NCBI RefSeq assembly: GCF_000007665.1
Contig: NC_006087.1
Span: 1,426,001 to 1,490,000 of the forward strand
Reading direction: 5' to 3'
Source of the DNA: Leifsonia xyli subsp. xyli str. CTCB07
GTDB lineage: Bacteria > Actinomycetota > Actinomycetes > Actinomycetales > Microbacteriaceae
DNA length: 64,000 bases
The translations under genes and the position numbers were made by a program. Below the pieces are notes generated by a model that saw only the letters and a program-made list of their open reading frames with translations, had not been told where the DNA came from and did no database searches. The number at the start of each line of letters is the position of its first letter. Position 1 is the first letter of the stretch. This document shows, one piece after another, positions 45,740-56,250 of this stretch.

Positions 45740-46984
45740 TCACTCGCTCAGCCAGCGCGGGTTCCGCCCCTCCCGCTCGGCCTCCTCCGCCTGCTGCGTC
45801 CGCCGCACGAGCGACGCCGGTCCGATCGCCCCGTGCCCGAAACGCGCACTCACGGCATCGAGGGCGCGCTCGGTCTGACGCCATTCCTCATCCGAGTCCC
45901 AGAGCGCGAGCGCGTCTCCCCCGGTGTCCGCCAGCTGCTCGGCCCGCACCCCGATCAGCCGGATCGGCGTCTCGCGGAGGTGGATGCCGATCGCCTCGAA
46001 AACATCCCACGCCTCCTCGAACAGCCGCCGCCCGACGTTGGTCGGCTCTTTAAGCGTGCGGGAGCGCGAGAGCGTGCGGAAGTCGGAGAAGCGAACCTTG
46101 ATCGCCACGGTGCGGCCGGCCATCCCGTGCTTCCGCAGCCGCTCTCCCACACGGCCGGAGAGCCGCAGCAGCTCCCGGCGGAGCTCGCCGGGGTCGTCCA
46201 CATCCACCGGGAACGTGTTCTCGTGGCCGATGCTCTTCTCACGCGACTCCGTGACGATCGTCCGCGCGTCGCGGCCGTTCGCGAGTTCGTGCAGACGGTG
46301 CGCGGAGGCCTTGCCCACCGCACGCTCGAGCACCGGCAGCGGGGCGTCGGCGAGATCGGCGACCGTCCGCATCCCCATCCGCTCCAGCGAGGCCTGTGTG
46401 CTCGAGCCGACGCCCCACAGCGCGCCGACCGGCAACGGCCGCAGATAGGCGATGGCGTCAGCGGGCGGGATCACGAGGAGGCCATCGGGTTTGGCGCGGC
46501 CGGAAGCGAGCTTCGCCAGGAATTTCGTCCCCGCGACGCCGACCGAGCAGGTGAGCCCGGTCTCCTCCCGCACGCGCGAGCGGATGAGCTCGGCGATGCG
46601 CCGAGGCGGACCGAGCAGACGGCGGGCGCCGGCGATGTCCAGGAACGCCTCATCGATGCTGAGCGGCTCCACCAGCGGCGTGATCTCGTGAAAGATGCCC
46701 ATCACTCTGCGCGAGCACTCCGTGTACTTGTCGTAGTGCGGCGGCAGGATGATCGCCGTCGGGCACAGCCGAAGCGCCTGTGAGACCGGCATGGCGCTGC
46801 GGACGCCGAACTTCCGCGCCTCGTAGGTCGCGCTCGTGACCACACCGCGCCCGCCCGCGTGGCCGACGATCGCGGGCTTCCCGCGCGCGTCCGGCCGATC
46901 GAGCAGTTCGACCGCAGCGAAGAAGGCGTCCATGTCGACGTGCAAGATGGTGGCGTCGTCGTCGTCGATCTCGGCGGTCGTCAC
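45740..46984 (-). CDS. dinB: DNA polymerase IV (Y-family)
   Basis: The 414-residue translesion polymerase has HVDMDAFFAAVE, YEARKFGVRSAMP, LSIDEAFLDI and SVGVAGTKFLAKLASGRAKP, followed by the HhH thumb (WGVGSSTQASLERMG) and little-finger domain. It copies past damaged bases. GTG 46984 is chosen because it lies shortly before the first motif; a longer form from 47014 is possible. There is no sliding-clamp motif that I can confirm at the C-terminus. Confidence 0.93.
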   Translation of the reverse strand: MTTAEIDDDDATILHVDMDAFFAAVELLDRPDARGKPAIVGHAGGRGVVTSATYEARKFGVRSAMPVSQALRLCPTAIILPPHYDKYTECSRRVMGIFHEITPLVEPLSIDEAFLDIAGARRLLGPPRRIAELIRSRVREETGLTCSVGVAGTKFLAKLASGRAKPDGLLVIPPADAIAYLRPLPVGALWGVGSSTQASLERMGMRTVADLADAPLPVLERAVGKASAHRLHELANGRDARTIVTESREKSIGHENTFPVDVDDPGELRRELLRLSGRVGERLRKHGMAGRTVAIKVRFSDFRTLSRSRTLKEPTNVGRRLFEEAWDVFEAIGIHLRETPIRLIGVRAEQLADTGGDALALWDSDEEWRQTERALDAVSARFGHGAIGPASLVRRTQQAEEAEREGRNPRWLSE

Positions 46985-47995
46985 CTGCCGGTCGCTGCCA
47001 TCCGCTCGTCCCACTCCACCAGAATGCCACCAAGGGCCGACAACGGCTCCGTACGGGTAGCGTGATCCCCATGGAATTCAGATACCTCGGCGACAGCGGC
47101 CTCAAGATCTCGGAAATCGTCCACGGCAACTGGCTCACCCACGGCTCCCAGGTGGAAAACGACACCGCGACGCAGTGAGTCCGCGCCGCGCTCGACGCGG
47201 ACATCACGACCTTCGACACCGCCGACGCCTACGCCAACACTGCGGCAGAGCAGGTGCTCGGAGATGCGCTGACCGGTCAGCGCCGCGCCTCCCTGGAGAT
47301 CTTCACCAAGGTCTACTGGCCGACCGGTCCCAAGGGGCCGAACGACACCGGTCTCTCCCGCAAACACATCCTCGAGTCCATCGACGGCTCCCTCGTCCGC
47401 CTCGGCACCGACTACGTCGACTGTACCAGGCGCACCGCTACGACCACGAGACGCCGCTGGAGGAGACCATGCAGGCGTTCGCCGACATCGTCCGGGCTGG
47501 CAAGGCGCTCTACATCGGCGTCAGCGAGTGGACGGCGGAGCAGCTGCGCACGGGGCACGCGCTGGCGAAGGAGCTCGGCATCCCGCTCATCGTCCAACCA
47601 GCCGCAGTACTCGATGCTCTGGCGCGTCATCGAGAAGGAGGTCGTTCCGGCCTCCGCCGAGCTCGGCATCTCGCAGATCGTCTGGTCGCCGATGGTGCAG
47701 GGCGTGCTCACCGGCAAGTACCTGCCCGGCGAGCAGCCTCCTGCCGGCAGCCGCGCCTCCGATGAGAAAGGGGGCACCAGCGCGATCAAGAGCTTCTTGC
47801 GGGACGATGTGCTCACGAGCGTGCAGCGCCTGCGCCCGATCGCGGACGAGCTGGGCGTCACGATGGCGCAGCTCGCCGTCGCCTGGGTCTTGCAGAACCC
47901 GAACGTGGCCGGTGCCATCGTCGGAGCGTCCCGCCCCGATCAGGTCGCCGCGAACGCGGCAGCCGCTGGGGTGCGGCTGCCGGAGGACGCGCTAG

Positions 47996-49107
47996 GTGTG
48001 ATGTCCAGGGGGGTTGTTTCGGCGATACGGTCGTGAGGAGTTGAGGGGCGAGGGCCTCCGGTTGTGAAGTGGAGCTGTTCAGTTCAACCGCTTCACGATC
48101 CAGGAGGCCTTCGTGTCCCACGTTAACGCTGCTCTCACACCGCGCGCTCGTCTGCGCCTTGCCAGGCTCATCGTCGAGGACCATTGGCTGGTCTCCGTCG
48201 CAGCGAAGATGTTTATGGTCTCGCCCGTTACCGCGCGGAAATGGGCGGCGAGGTTCCGCGCCGAAGGCACGGGAGGGATGACCGACCGGTCTAGCCGCCC
48301 ACGATCGATGCCAACGCGGACGCCGTTGCCCGTGCTCAAGCGGATCGTGCGGGCGAGGTGGCGACGACGCCTGGGGCCGGTGCAGATCGCCGGCGAGCTT
48401 GGCCTTCCCGCCTCGACCGTCCACGCCGTCCTGGTGTGCTGCCGCATCAACCGGCTCTGCACCATTGATCGGGTCACGGGCGAGCCGATCCGTCGCTACG
48501 AGCACGACCACCCTGGATCGCTGATCCATGTCGACGTGACGAAGTTCGGCAACATCCCCAACGGCGGCGGCTGACGATTCGTCGGCCGCGTCCAGGGCGA
48601 ACGCAACCGGGAAGCGACCGCCACCCGCACGAAGAGCAGGAACCACCGCTACGAGCCACGGTTGGGCACCGTGTTCGTCTACACGATCATCGACGACCAC
48701 TCCCGCGTCGCCTACGCCGAGATCTGCTCCGACGAGAAGGCGGACACCGCGATCGGTGTCCTGCGGCGTGCTGTCGCCTGGTTCGCCGACCGGGATGTCA
48801 GCGTCGAACTCGTCCTCTCGGACAACGGCTCCGCCTACAAGTCCTACGCCTGGCGAGACGCCTGCACAGAGCTCGGGATCAGGGCGAAGAAGACCCGACC
48901 ATACCGACCACAGACCAACGGGAAGATCAAACGCTTCCACCGCACACTCGCCGACGGCTGGGCCTACGCCCAGTTCTATGGTTCAGAGGCCGAACGACGA
49001 GAAGCACTCCCCGGCTGGCCCCACTTCTACAATCATCACCAGCACCACTCCGCCATCAGAGCCCCACCCATTAGCAGAATCGACAACAACCTCCCTGGAC
49101 ATCACAC
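47996..49107 (+). mobile_element. IS481-family insertion sequence with CTAG target duplication
   Basis: The 1112-bp element is bounded by inverted repeats starting GTGTGATGTCCAGG and flanked by CTAG on both sides (47992-47995 and 49108-49111). It lies in the 3' part of an aldo/keto reductase pseudogene whose reading continues across the junction after removing one CTAG. The transposase inside has one nonsense codon. Confidence 0.92.
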
Positions 49108-49111
49108 CTAG
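48113..49111 (+). pseudogene. IS481-family transposase, one nonsense codon
   Basis: The N-terminal helix-turn-helix (LVSVAAKMFMVSPVTARKWA) is followed by HVDVTKFGNIP (first DDE aspartate), LVLSDNGSAYKS (second) and PQTNGKIKRFHRTL (glutamate). A TGA at 48572-48574 stands where the family has a tryptophan (GGGW), so one G-to-A change broke it. The frame is otherwise open. Its stop codon, TAG at 49109-49111, is made by the target-site duplication and not by the element itself. Confidence 0.9.
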
Positions 49112-49187
49112 CGCGGATCGATGAAGCAGTGGGGGATGTCGCGGAGACCGACCCGGCGAAGACGGTCTCGCCACCGACGCGAGTCGT

Positions 49188-49806
49188 CTAAACGAGCGCC
49201 GCGACAAGCGTCCAAACGAGTCGCGGAACGCCGCCGAGTCGTCGCGCAGGGACGCGCTGACAACGACGATGTTCGGTCCGACGGTCCACACGACCTCCTC
49301 GGCGAGCGGCAGCACAGCGAGATCCAAGCGGAAGGAAGCGGCCTGACGACGAAGCTCGTGCCCGCGTCCATGCACGGCCTCCACGATGTCCGCCGACCGC
49401 CGGGCGGGGCATTCGAGGCAGGTGCGAGCACACTCTGCGCGGCGCTCGGACGCCCAGCGCACGGCTTCGCCCTAGTGCATGATCACCAGCTCCTGGAGTT
49501 CGATCGCACGGTCGAGCGCACTGAAGTTCGGCGGCTGGACGAGCGAGGCCGGCAGATGCCGCTGGCGGTCGGCGGCCACGTCGAAGAGGGCGAGCCGCTG
49601 CCCTTCGAGCAGCGACCGGGTCGTCAGCGCGCTCGCGCGAAGGCGGTCCGGCAGCGCCGGGACAACCGCCGGGACGAGGGAGACCCTCGGCAGTCCCGAA
49701 GCGCACCCTTCTCCGAGGCCGATCATGTCGCGGAGGGCGAGAGCGATCAGCAGAGCGGCAGGGCAATCCTCCGTGACCTGCCATCGAAGAGTGCCTCGAG
49801 GAACAT
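49188..49806 (-). pseudogene. Hypothetical protein, decayed by frameshifts
   Basis: Coding pieces in three frames connect from ATG 49806: FLEALFDGRSRRIAL, then ALLIALALRDMIGLGEG through NFSALDRAIELQELVIMH to a stop at 49472, then WASERRAECARTCLEC and LAEEVVWTVGPNIVVVSAS to near 49190. I do not recognise the family. It is convergent with the broken aldo/keto reductase and overlaps its end. Confidence 0.45.
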
Positions 49807-49856
49807 GCCAGAATTGTGGGTTTCGGGCGATGTCCGGAGAAGTGGCCGGGGAAGGT

Positions 49857-50393
49857 TCAGCCGCGGCGATCGAGTTCGTTCAGGATGCGGCCCACCGTCC
49901 ACTGGTTGCGCGCGGTGGCGACCGGACCGACCGCGCGCCAGAACGCCGCCGGGAGCACCGACTTCGACACCCCGAGCGGACACCACTGGTAGACGGCCCG
50001 ATGCCCGAGGCGCACCGCCTCGGGCGCGATCTCATCGTCGGCCGGGACCTCCAGACCGGCCGGGAGGTCGTGATCGAGGACGGTCACCATGAGCTTCGAT
50101 TCGTCGTCTCCGAGCGGAAGCAGCGGATTGCCGGCCGCGAGCGACCGGAACCGCTTCTCGGTGAGAAGCACGACCCCGGCCTCCACTCCGGTGCTCGCGC
50201 GCAGGGCCGCGGTGACCGCCGCGGCTTGGCGGGCTGTCGGCGGCGCGGAGGCCGCGAACACGGCATTGCCGCTCTGGAGGAGCGTCACCACCTCCGCGAA
50301 ACCAGCCGCCTCGAACGCAGCGGCGAGATCCGCTTTGGACACACAGGCGGACCCGCCGACATTGATGCCGCGGACCAGACCGACGCCGAGCAT
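49857..50393 (-). CDS. DUF1697 family protein
   Basis: The 178-residue product starts GVGLVRGINVGGSACVSKAD, with LRxINVGG the hallmark of DUF1697, then AEVVTLLQSGNAVFAAS and VYQWCPLGVSKSVLPAAF near the end. The family is widespread but of unknown function. The frame is intact. ATG 50393 has no strong ribosome-binding site. Confidence 0.88.
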   Translation of the reverse strand: MLGVGLVRGINVGGSACVSKADLAAAFEAAGFAEVVTLLQSGNAVFAASAPPTARQAAAVTAALRASTGVEAGVVLLTEKRFRSLAAGNPLLPLGDDESKLMVTVLDHDLPAGLEVPADDEIAPEAVRLGHRAVYQWCPLGVSKSVLPAAFWRAVGPVATARNQWTVGRILNELDRRG

Positions 50394-50395
50394 GC

Positions 50396-50713
50396 CTACT
50401 CCGCCGGCTCCGCGGGCACGAGCAGCCCGGAGGGATCGTGTTCTCGTACGGGCCGCGCCCGTCGCGACGCCACTGCGGCTCGCTGAACGCGACCAGCCAG
50501 GTCGTGAGCCCGTCGACCGGCCCGTACACGTTCCGCACGCTGCGATCGCCGGGAGCGACGATCACACCGGTCGGCTCCCCCCGCCCAGTCGGCGTCCGCG
50601 TGCGGCGCCTGCTCGCGCACGTACACCTGAACGCCGACGCCGAGACCGGGCAGGGAGGAACGGGGATAGGTGCGTGCCTCGTCGCGAGGCCGTCCGGTCT
50701 TACGCTTCCACAT
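50396..50713 (-). pseudogene. Conserved hypothetical protein, frameshifted
   Basis: From ATG 50713 the frame reads WKRKTGRPRDEARTYPRSSL and VGVQVYVREQAPHADADW. Another frame then carries IVAPGDRSVRNVYGPVDGLT and TWLVAFSEPQWRRDGRGPYE, and a last shift gives PPGLLVPAEPAE with a stop just before the DUF1697 gene. I cannot name the family. About 105 residues if repaired. Confidence 0.5.
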
Positions 50714-50890
50714 CACTCAAGCATCCCACCACAAGGACGTCCCCTCCCGCCGGGGAGGGCGGCGATCCCCTCCGGGCGAAGCGGGGAGTCCCTCTCCGGT
50801 GGGGCCCCGATCGAGAAGGCCGTGCATGCAGGTCGGCGCACCGCAGCCGCACGGACCGCCTGGGCATCCTTAATTATCAGGCTGTCGGCT

Positions 50891-52586
50891 GTGACTACCT
50901 ACAGCGATCGCCCGTGGATCGCCGGCTACGCACCGGATGTGCCCGCCGACATCGAACTGCCCGCCGGCTCCCTCGCCCACCTGATAGATGAGTCGGTGGC
51001 GACGTACGGCAAACATGTCGCACTCGAGTTCTTCGGCGCGACGACCAGCTATGCGGAGCTCGGCGACCAGATCGCCCGCGTCGCGGAGAGGTTGCGCCAG
51101 CGCGGCGTGCGCAAGGGCGACCGGGTGGCGCTCGTGCTGCCGAACTGTCCGCAGCACGTCGTCGCCTTCTACGCGGTCCTGCGGCTCGGAGCGGTGGTGG
51201 TCGATCACAACCCGCTCTACACAGCGCGCGAGCTGCGCCACCAGTTCGAGGATCACGGGGCGACCGTCGCCATCGTCTGGGATAAAGTCGCCAAGACGGT
51301 CCAGGAGTTCCCGGCGGACCTCCACGTCGGCACCGTCGTCTCTGTGGACCTGACCCGAGCCATGCCCGCGTCGAAGCGGTTCGCGCTGCGACTCCCGCTG
51401 CCGGCGGCGCGGAAGGCGCGCGCGGCTGACGGGGAAGACGATCGGGACAGTCCGCTGGGAGACGCTGACCGCCTCACGGCGGCTGAAAGCGGCGTATCCC
51501 CGGCCGGAGCGCGACGACCTGGCGCTCATCCAGTACACGAGCGGCACGACGGGGCGGCCAAAGGGCGCCATGCTGACCCATCTGAACCTCGCCGTGAACG
51601 CGGCGTAGGCGCGCGCCTGGGTGCCGACCATCGAGCGCGTCACGTCTGTCGTGTTCGCCGCGCTGCCGTTGTTCCACGCCTACGGGCTCACCCTCTCCCT
51701 GACCTTCGCGATGAGCATGGGTTCGCGCCTGGTGCTCTTCCCGGCGTTCGATCCGGATCTGGTGCTGGATGCCGTGAAGAAGCGTCCCGCCACCTTCCTC
51801 CCGGCCGTCCCGCCCATCTACGAACGCCTCGTTCAGGCCGCCGGGAAGCGCAAAGCCTCACTCTCCGGAATCGGCATCGCCATCTCCGGCGCCATGAGCC
51901 TCCCGCAGACCACCGTGGAGCTGTGGGAGTCGAAGACCGGCGGCTATCTGGTGGAGGGATACGGCCTCTCCGAGTGCTCCCCCGTCCTCCTGGCGAACCC
52001 CGTCGGGGCGACCCGCAAAGCGGGAACCGTCGGTCTAGCCCTTCCCGGCACGGAGCTCCGTGTGGCCGACCCCGACGATCTCTCCGCCGACCGGCCGTTC
52101 GGGGAGGAGGGCGAGCTCCTCGCCCGCGGTCCGCAAGTGTTCTCGGGCTACTGGCGTCAGCCCGAAGAGACCGCCGGCGTCTTCGCCAAAGGCGGCTGGT
52201 TCCGCACCGGCGACCTCGTCACGATAGACGAGGACGGCTTCGTCAGCATCGTGGACCGGATCAAGGAACTCATCATCTCCGGTGGCTTCAACATCGCCTC
52301 CACCGAGGTCGAAGACGCCCTCCACGGCTTCGAGGGCATCGCGGACGTGGCTGTCGTCGGCCTCTCGCACCGCCGCAGGGGCGAGGATGTCGTGGCCGCC
52401 GTCGTCATGGAAGCGGGCGCGTCCTTCGACGAAGAGGCAATCCGCGCTTTCGCCCGCGACAGCCTGACACCCTACAAGGTGCCCCGCCACGTCATCCCGG
52501 TGGACGAGCTGCCGCGCAACATCGTCGGGAAGGTGATCCGGCGCAAAGTGCGCGAGGAACTGCTGAACCGGCAGGACGAGCACTGA
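50891..52586 (+). pseudogene. Long-chain fatty-acid CoA ligase, frameshift and nonsense codon
   Basis: GTG 50891 starts a FadD-like AMP-binding enzyme: AGSLAHLIDESVATYGKHVA, RGVRKGDRVALVLPNCPQ. Near 51425 a frameshift occurs, after which [15 protein letters not shown] and [15 protein letters not shown] (the P-loop) lie in the next frame, followed by a TAG at 51606. The frame then continues to the end with PLFHAYGLTL, YLVEGYGLSECSPVL, GWFRTGDLV and VDRIKELIISGG. Both lesions would need repair, so fatty acid activation by this copy is lost. Confidence 0.88.
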
Positions 52587-52637
52587 CCGCTCTCGCGCTC
52601 TGCTTTCCGCCGGAGAGCGCCGGGACGCCCCGCTCCG

Positions 52638-54137
52638 CTACTGTGACGCCCGTTCCAGGACCAGCTCACGGACGCGGGCGGCGTCGGCCTGGCCCTTCAT
52701 CGCCTTCATGACCGCGCCGATGACGGCGCCCGCGGCCTGCACCTTGCCGTCGCGGATCTTCGCCAGCACGTCGGGCTGCGCGGCCAGCGCTTCGTCGATC
52801 GCGGCGACCAGCGCGCCGTCGTCCGAGACGACCGCGAGACCGCGCGCGTCCACGACCTCCTGGGGGCGGCCCTCCCCCGCGATGACACCCTCAAGCACCT
52901 GGCGTGCCAGCCGGTCGGTCAGCGTGCCCGCTTCGACCAGTCCAGCGAGCTCCGCGACGTGCTCGGGGGCGACGAGCGTCCCGGCCGCAACGCCCTGGGC
53001 GTTCGCCACGCGGGCGATCTCGCCGGTCCACCATTTGCGGGCGGCGGCCGGGGCCGCGCCCGCGGCGATGGTGGCCTCCAGCTCGTCGAGCAGGTCGGCG
53101 TTCGCGACATCCTGGAACTCCAGCGCGGTGAACCCCCACTCGGCGGTCAGCCGCTTGCGGCGCGCCGCAGGGGGCTCGGGGAGCGTGCCGCGCAGCTCCT
53201 CGATCCACTCGCGGCTCGGGGCCACCGGCACGAGGTCCGGCTCCGGGAAGTAGCGGTAGTCGTCGGCGTCGGACTTCGGCCGGCCGGCGGAGGTGCTGCC
53301 GGTGTCCTCGTGCCAGTGCCGCGTCTCCTGCACGATCGCGCCACCGGCCTCCAGGATGGCGGCTTGCCGCTGGATCTCGTAGCGCACCGCCCGCTCGATC
53401 GAGCGCAGCGAGTTGACGTTCTTGGTCTCCGTGCGCGTGCCCAGCTCCGACGAACCGCGGCGGCGGAGCGACACGTTCGCGTCGCACCGGACGTTTCCCT
53501 CCTCCATGCGCGCGTTCGAGACGCCGAGCGCCTTCACGATGTCCCGGATGGCGCGCACATAGGTGCGGCCCACCTCCGGAGCGTCGGTCTCCGCGCCCTC
53601 GATCATCTTGGTGACGATCTCGACCAGCGGCACACCGCCGCGGTTGAAGTCGACGAGGGAGTGATCCGCGCCCTGGATGCGGCCGGTGGCGCCGCCGATG
53701 TGGGTCAGCTTGCCCGCATCCTCCTCCATGTGCGCCCGCTCGATCTCGATGGTCAGCTCGCGGCCGTTCTCCAGCTCGATGCTCACCCGGCCGTCGTGCG
53801 CGATCGGCTCGTCGTACTGCGAGGTCTGGAAGTTCTTCGCCAGGTCCGGGTAGAAGTAGTTCTTCCGCGCGAACCGGCTCGACTCCGCGATGTCGCAGCC
53901 CAGCGCGAGACCCAGGCGGATGCTCGACTCGATCGCTTTCTCGTTCACATGCGGGAGACCGCCGGGGAGCCCCAGGCAGGTCGGGCAGGTGTTGGTGTTG
54001 GCGCCCGATCCGAACTCGTTGGCGCAGCCGCAGAACATCTTCGTCTTCGTGTTCAGCTCGACATGCACCTCGAACCCCAGCACCGGCTCGAAGAGCTCCA
54101 GGGCGCGCTCGTACTCCATCAGGTCGACCTTCGCCAT
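52638..54137 (-). CDS. gatB: Asp-tRNA(Asn)/Glu-tRNA(Gln) amidotransferase subunit B
   Basis: The 499-residue protein starts [20 protein letters not shown] and has GLEVHVEL-type [15 protein letters not shown] and CPTCLGLPG near the start (tRNA and metal-binding region) and a C-terminal YqeY-like tail ([20 protein letters not shown]). It phosphorylates the mischarged Glu or Asp on the tRNA and transfers ammonia from GatA. ATG 54137 overlaps the gatA stop. Longer open frames upstream are out of phase with gatA and not real. Confidence 0.97.
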   Translation of the reverse strand: MAKVDLMEYERALELFEPVLGFEVHVELNTKTKMFCGCANEFGSGANTNTCPTCLGLPGGLPHVNEKAIESSIRLGLALGCDIAESSRFARKNYFYPDLAKNFQTSQYDEPIAHDGRVSIELENGRELTIEIERAHMEEDAGKLTHIGGATGRIQGADHSLVDFNRGGVPLVEIVTKMIEGAETDAPEVGRTYVRAIRDIVKALGVSNARMEEGNVRCDANVSLRRRGSSELGTRTETKNVNSLRSIERAVRYEIQRQAAILEAGGAIVQETRHWHEDTGSTSAGRPKSDADDYRYFPEPDLVPVAPSREWIEELRGTLPEPPAARRKRLTAEWGFTALEFQDVANADLLDELEATIAAGAAPAAARKWWTGEIARVANAQGVAAGTLVAPEHVAELAGLVEAGTLTDRLARQVLEGVIAGEGRPQEVVDARGLAVVSDDGALVAAIDEALAAQPDVLAKIRDGKVQAAGAVIGAVMKAMKGQADAARVRELVLERASQ

Positions 54138-55684
54138 CAGACGGCTCCCTCTTCGCTCGCTAACATCTCGGTGGCGCTCAGATCCGGCGCCTGGGCCAGC
54201 AGCGGGCCGCCCCACTTCTCCTCCAGCAACCGCTCCAGAGCGGCGCCGATCGTGTAGAGGCGGGCATCGGCGTGCGCCGGGGCCATCAGCTGCAGGCCGA
54301 CGGGCAGACCGTCCTCCGGCGCCAGGCCGATCGGCAGGCCCATGCCGGGCACGCCGGCGAGGTTGGCCGGGATGGTGGTGATGTCGTTGAGGTACATCGC
54401 CATCGGGTCGTGCAGCTTCTCCCCGAACCGGAAGGCGGTGGTCGGCGCGCTCGGGCTGACCAGCACATCCACCCGCTCGAACGCGGCCGAGAAGTCGCGC
54501 TGGATGAGCGTGCGCACCTTCTGGGCGCTGCCGTAGTACGCGTCGTAGTAGCCCGCACTGAGCGCGTAGGTGCCCAAGATGATGCGGCGCTTGACCTCCG
54601 GGCCGAAGCCCGCGTCGCGGGTGGCCGCCATCACGCGCTCGACGGTGACCGGACCCTCCGCCGGGTCGACCTGCAGTCCGAACCGCACCGAGTCGAAGCG
54701 CGCCAGGTTGCTGGAGGCTTCGGCGGGCAGGATCAGGTAGTAGGCGGCGACAGCGTACTCGAAGCTCGGTGCGGAGACCTCGACGATCTCCGCCCCGGCG
54801 CCTTCCAGCAGGCCCAGGGACTCCTCGAAGCGCTGCTTGACGCCCGCCTGGAAGCCCTCGCCGTTCAGCTCGCGGACGACGCCGACGCGCACACGGCGCA
54901 GCGCGCCCTCGCGTGCTCCCGCGCGCGCCGCATCGGCCATCGACGGCCAGACATCGGTCAGCGAGGTGGAGTCGAGCGCGTCGTGACCGGCGATGACGTC
55001 GTGCAGCAGACCGGCATCCAGCACCGTGCGGGAGACCGGACCCACCTGATCGAGCGAGCTCGCCAGCGCGATGGCGCCGTAGCGGCTCACGCCGCCGTAG
55101 GTCGGCTTCACCCCGACCGAACCGGTGACCGCGGCGGGCTGGCGGATCGAGCCGCCGGTGTCGGAGCCGAGGGCGAGCGGCGCCTCGAACGCCGAGACGG
55201 CCGCGGCCGAACCGCCGCCGGAGCCGCCCGGGATGCGCTCCAGGTCCCACGGGTTGCGGGTGGGGCCGTAGGCGGAGTGCTCAGTGGAGGAGCCCATCGC
55301 GAACTCGTCCATGTTGGTCTTGCCGAGCGGCACCAGATCGGCCTCGCGCAGCTTGCGCACCACGGTCGCATCGTAGGGCGGCAGCCAGCCTTCGAGGATC
55401 TTCGATCCGGAGGTGGAGGGCATGTCGTTCGTCGCGAGCACATCCTTGATCGCGACAGGAACCCCCGCGAACGGGCCGAGCTTCTCACCGGAGGCACGGC
55501 GGCCGTCGATCTCGGCGGCGGTGCGGAGCGCCTTCTCACCGGCGACGTGGAGGAACGCGTGGACATCCGCGTCCACCGCCTCGATGCGGCCCAGATGGGC
55601 ACGGGTGGCCTCCACCGAGGAGATCTCGCCCGCGGCGAGCAGATCGGCGAGAGCGGCGGCGGAGAGCCGGGTCAGATCCGTCAT
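54137..55684 (-). CDS. gatA: Asp/Glu-tRNA amidotransferase subunit A
   Basis: The 515-residue amidase releases ammonia from glutamine for GatB. The Ser-cisSer-Lys triad is visible: [10 protein letters not shown] (lysine), [11 protein letters not shown] and [11 protein letters not shown] (serines). Length is normal. It is the middle gene of gatC-gatA-gatB on the - strand; ATG 55684 lies 17 bp after gatC ends. Confidence 0.97.
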
Positions 55685-55701
55685 GGTCGTGTCTCCCCGT
55701 C

Positions 55702-55998
55702 TCAGTCTTCGTCCAGGATACTGGCGACCTCGAAACGGTCGCCCTCACGCGCGGGGGCGCCGGACAGCGCCTGGTCGACGGTCAGCGACGGACGCACCTC
55801 GTCGGCACGGAACACGTTGACGAGCGGCAGCGGGTGGCTCGTGGCCGGGACCTCGGGGCCCGCGACCTCCTGCACCTTGGCGACCGCCTCGACGATCTGA
55901 CCGAGCTCGCTCGTGAGCGAGGCGATCTCTTCCGGGCTGAGGTCGATCCGGGCGAGATTCGCCAAGTGCGCGACCTGTTCTGCGCTGATTTCAGACAT
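55702..55998 (-). CDS. gatC: Asp/Glu-tRNA amidotransferase subunit C
   Basis: The 98-residue linker subunit reads [20 protein letters not shown] then [20 protein letters not shown] and ends [10 protein letters not shown]. It holds GatA and GatB together. ATG 55998 is chosen because the family starts there; a longer upstream form adds an unrelated basic leader. First gene of the gat operon. The 250-bp region upstream to 56250 holds no gene but should contain the promoter. Confidence 0.95.
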
Positions 55999-56250
55999 GC
56001 GTCTCCGTGAGCTTCTCGGGGTGGACACCGTCAATTCTATGGTCACCCGGACAGACCGCGTCCCCCGCCGGCTGACCGCGTGGCACGCCTCCTGACGCCT
56101 GCGCAGCCCGGTCGCGGGCGATGAGTCGGCGGCCCCGGCCTCGCCTCCTCAGCGTGAAGTCTTCGCCGGCTCACTCCGCCGTTCTGCGGCTCGGCGGCAG
56201 CGCACACAGGGACGGTCCCGACAGCGACCAGGTCCGCGACCCGAACCGGT

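Larger units (their letters stand above)
47071..49191 (+). pseudogene. Aldo/keto reductase, point lesions and IS481 insertion
   Basis: ATG 47071 starts EFRYLGDSGLKISEIVHGNW. An in-frame TGA at 47176 follows, then DTADAYANTAAEQVLG, a frameshift near 47422 (true continuation YQAHRYDHETPLEETM), another shift near 47605, and AWVLQNPNVAGAIVGASRPD. At 47995 the IS481 element interrupts. Beyond it, from 49108, the frame resumes ARIDEAVGDVAETDPAKTV and ends at 49191. The intact protein would be about 330 residues, an NADPH-dependent potassium-channel-beta-like reductase. At least four independent lesions show long disuse. Confidence 0.85.

Noticed and set aside
52638..55250. 870-residue open frame including gatB
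   Set aside because: The upstream part is the antisense-like shadow frame of gatA; GatB begins at 54137 with the conserved start overlapping the gatA stop.
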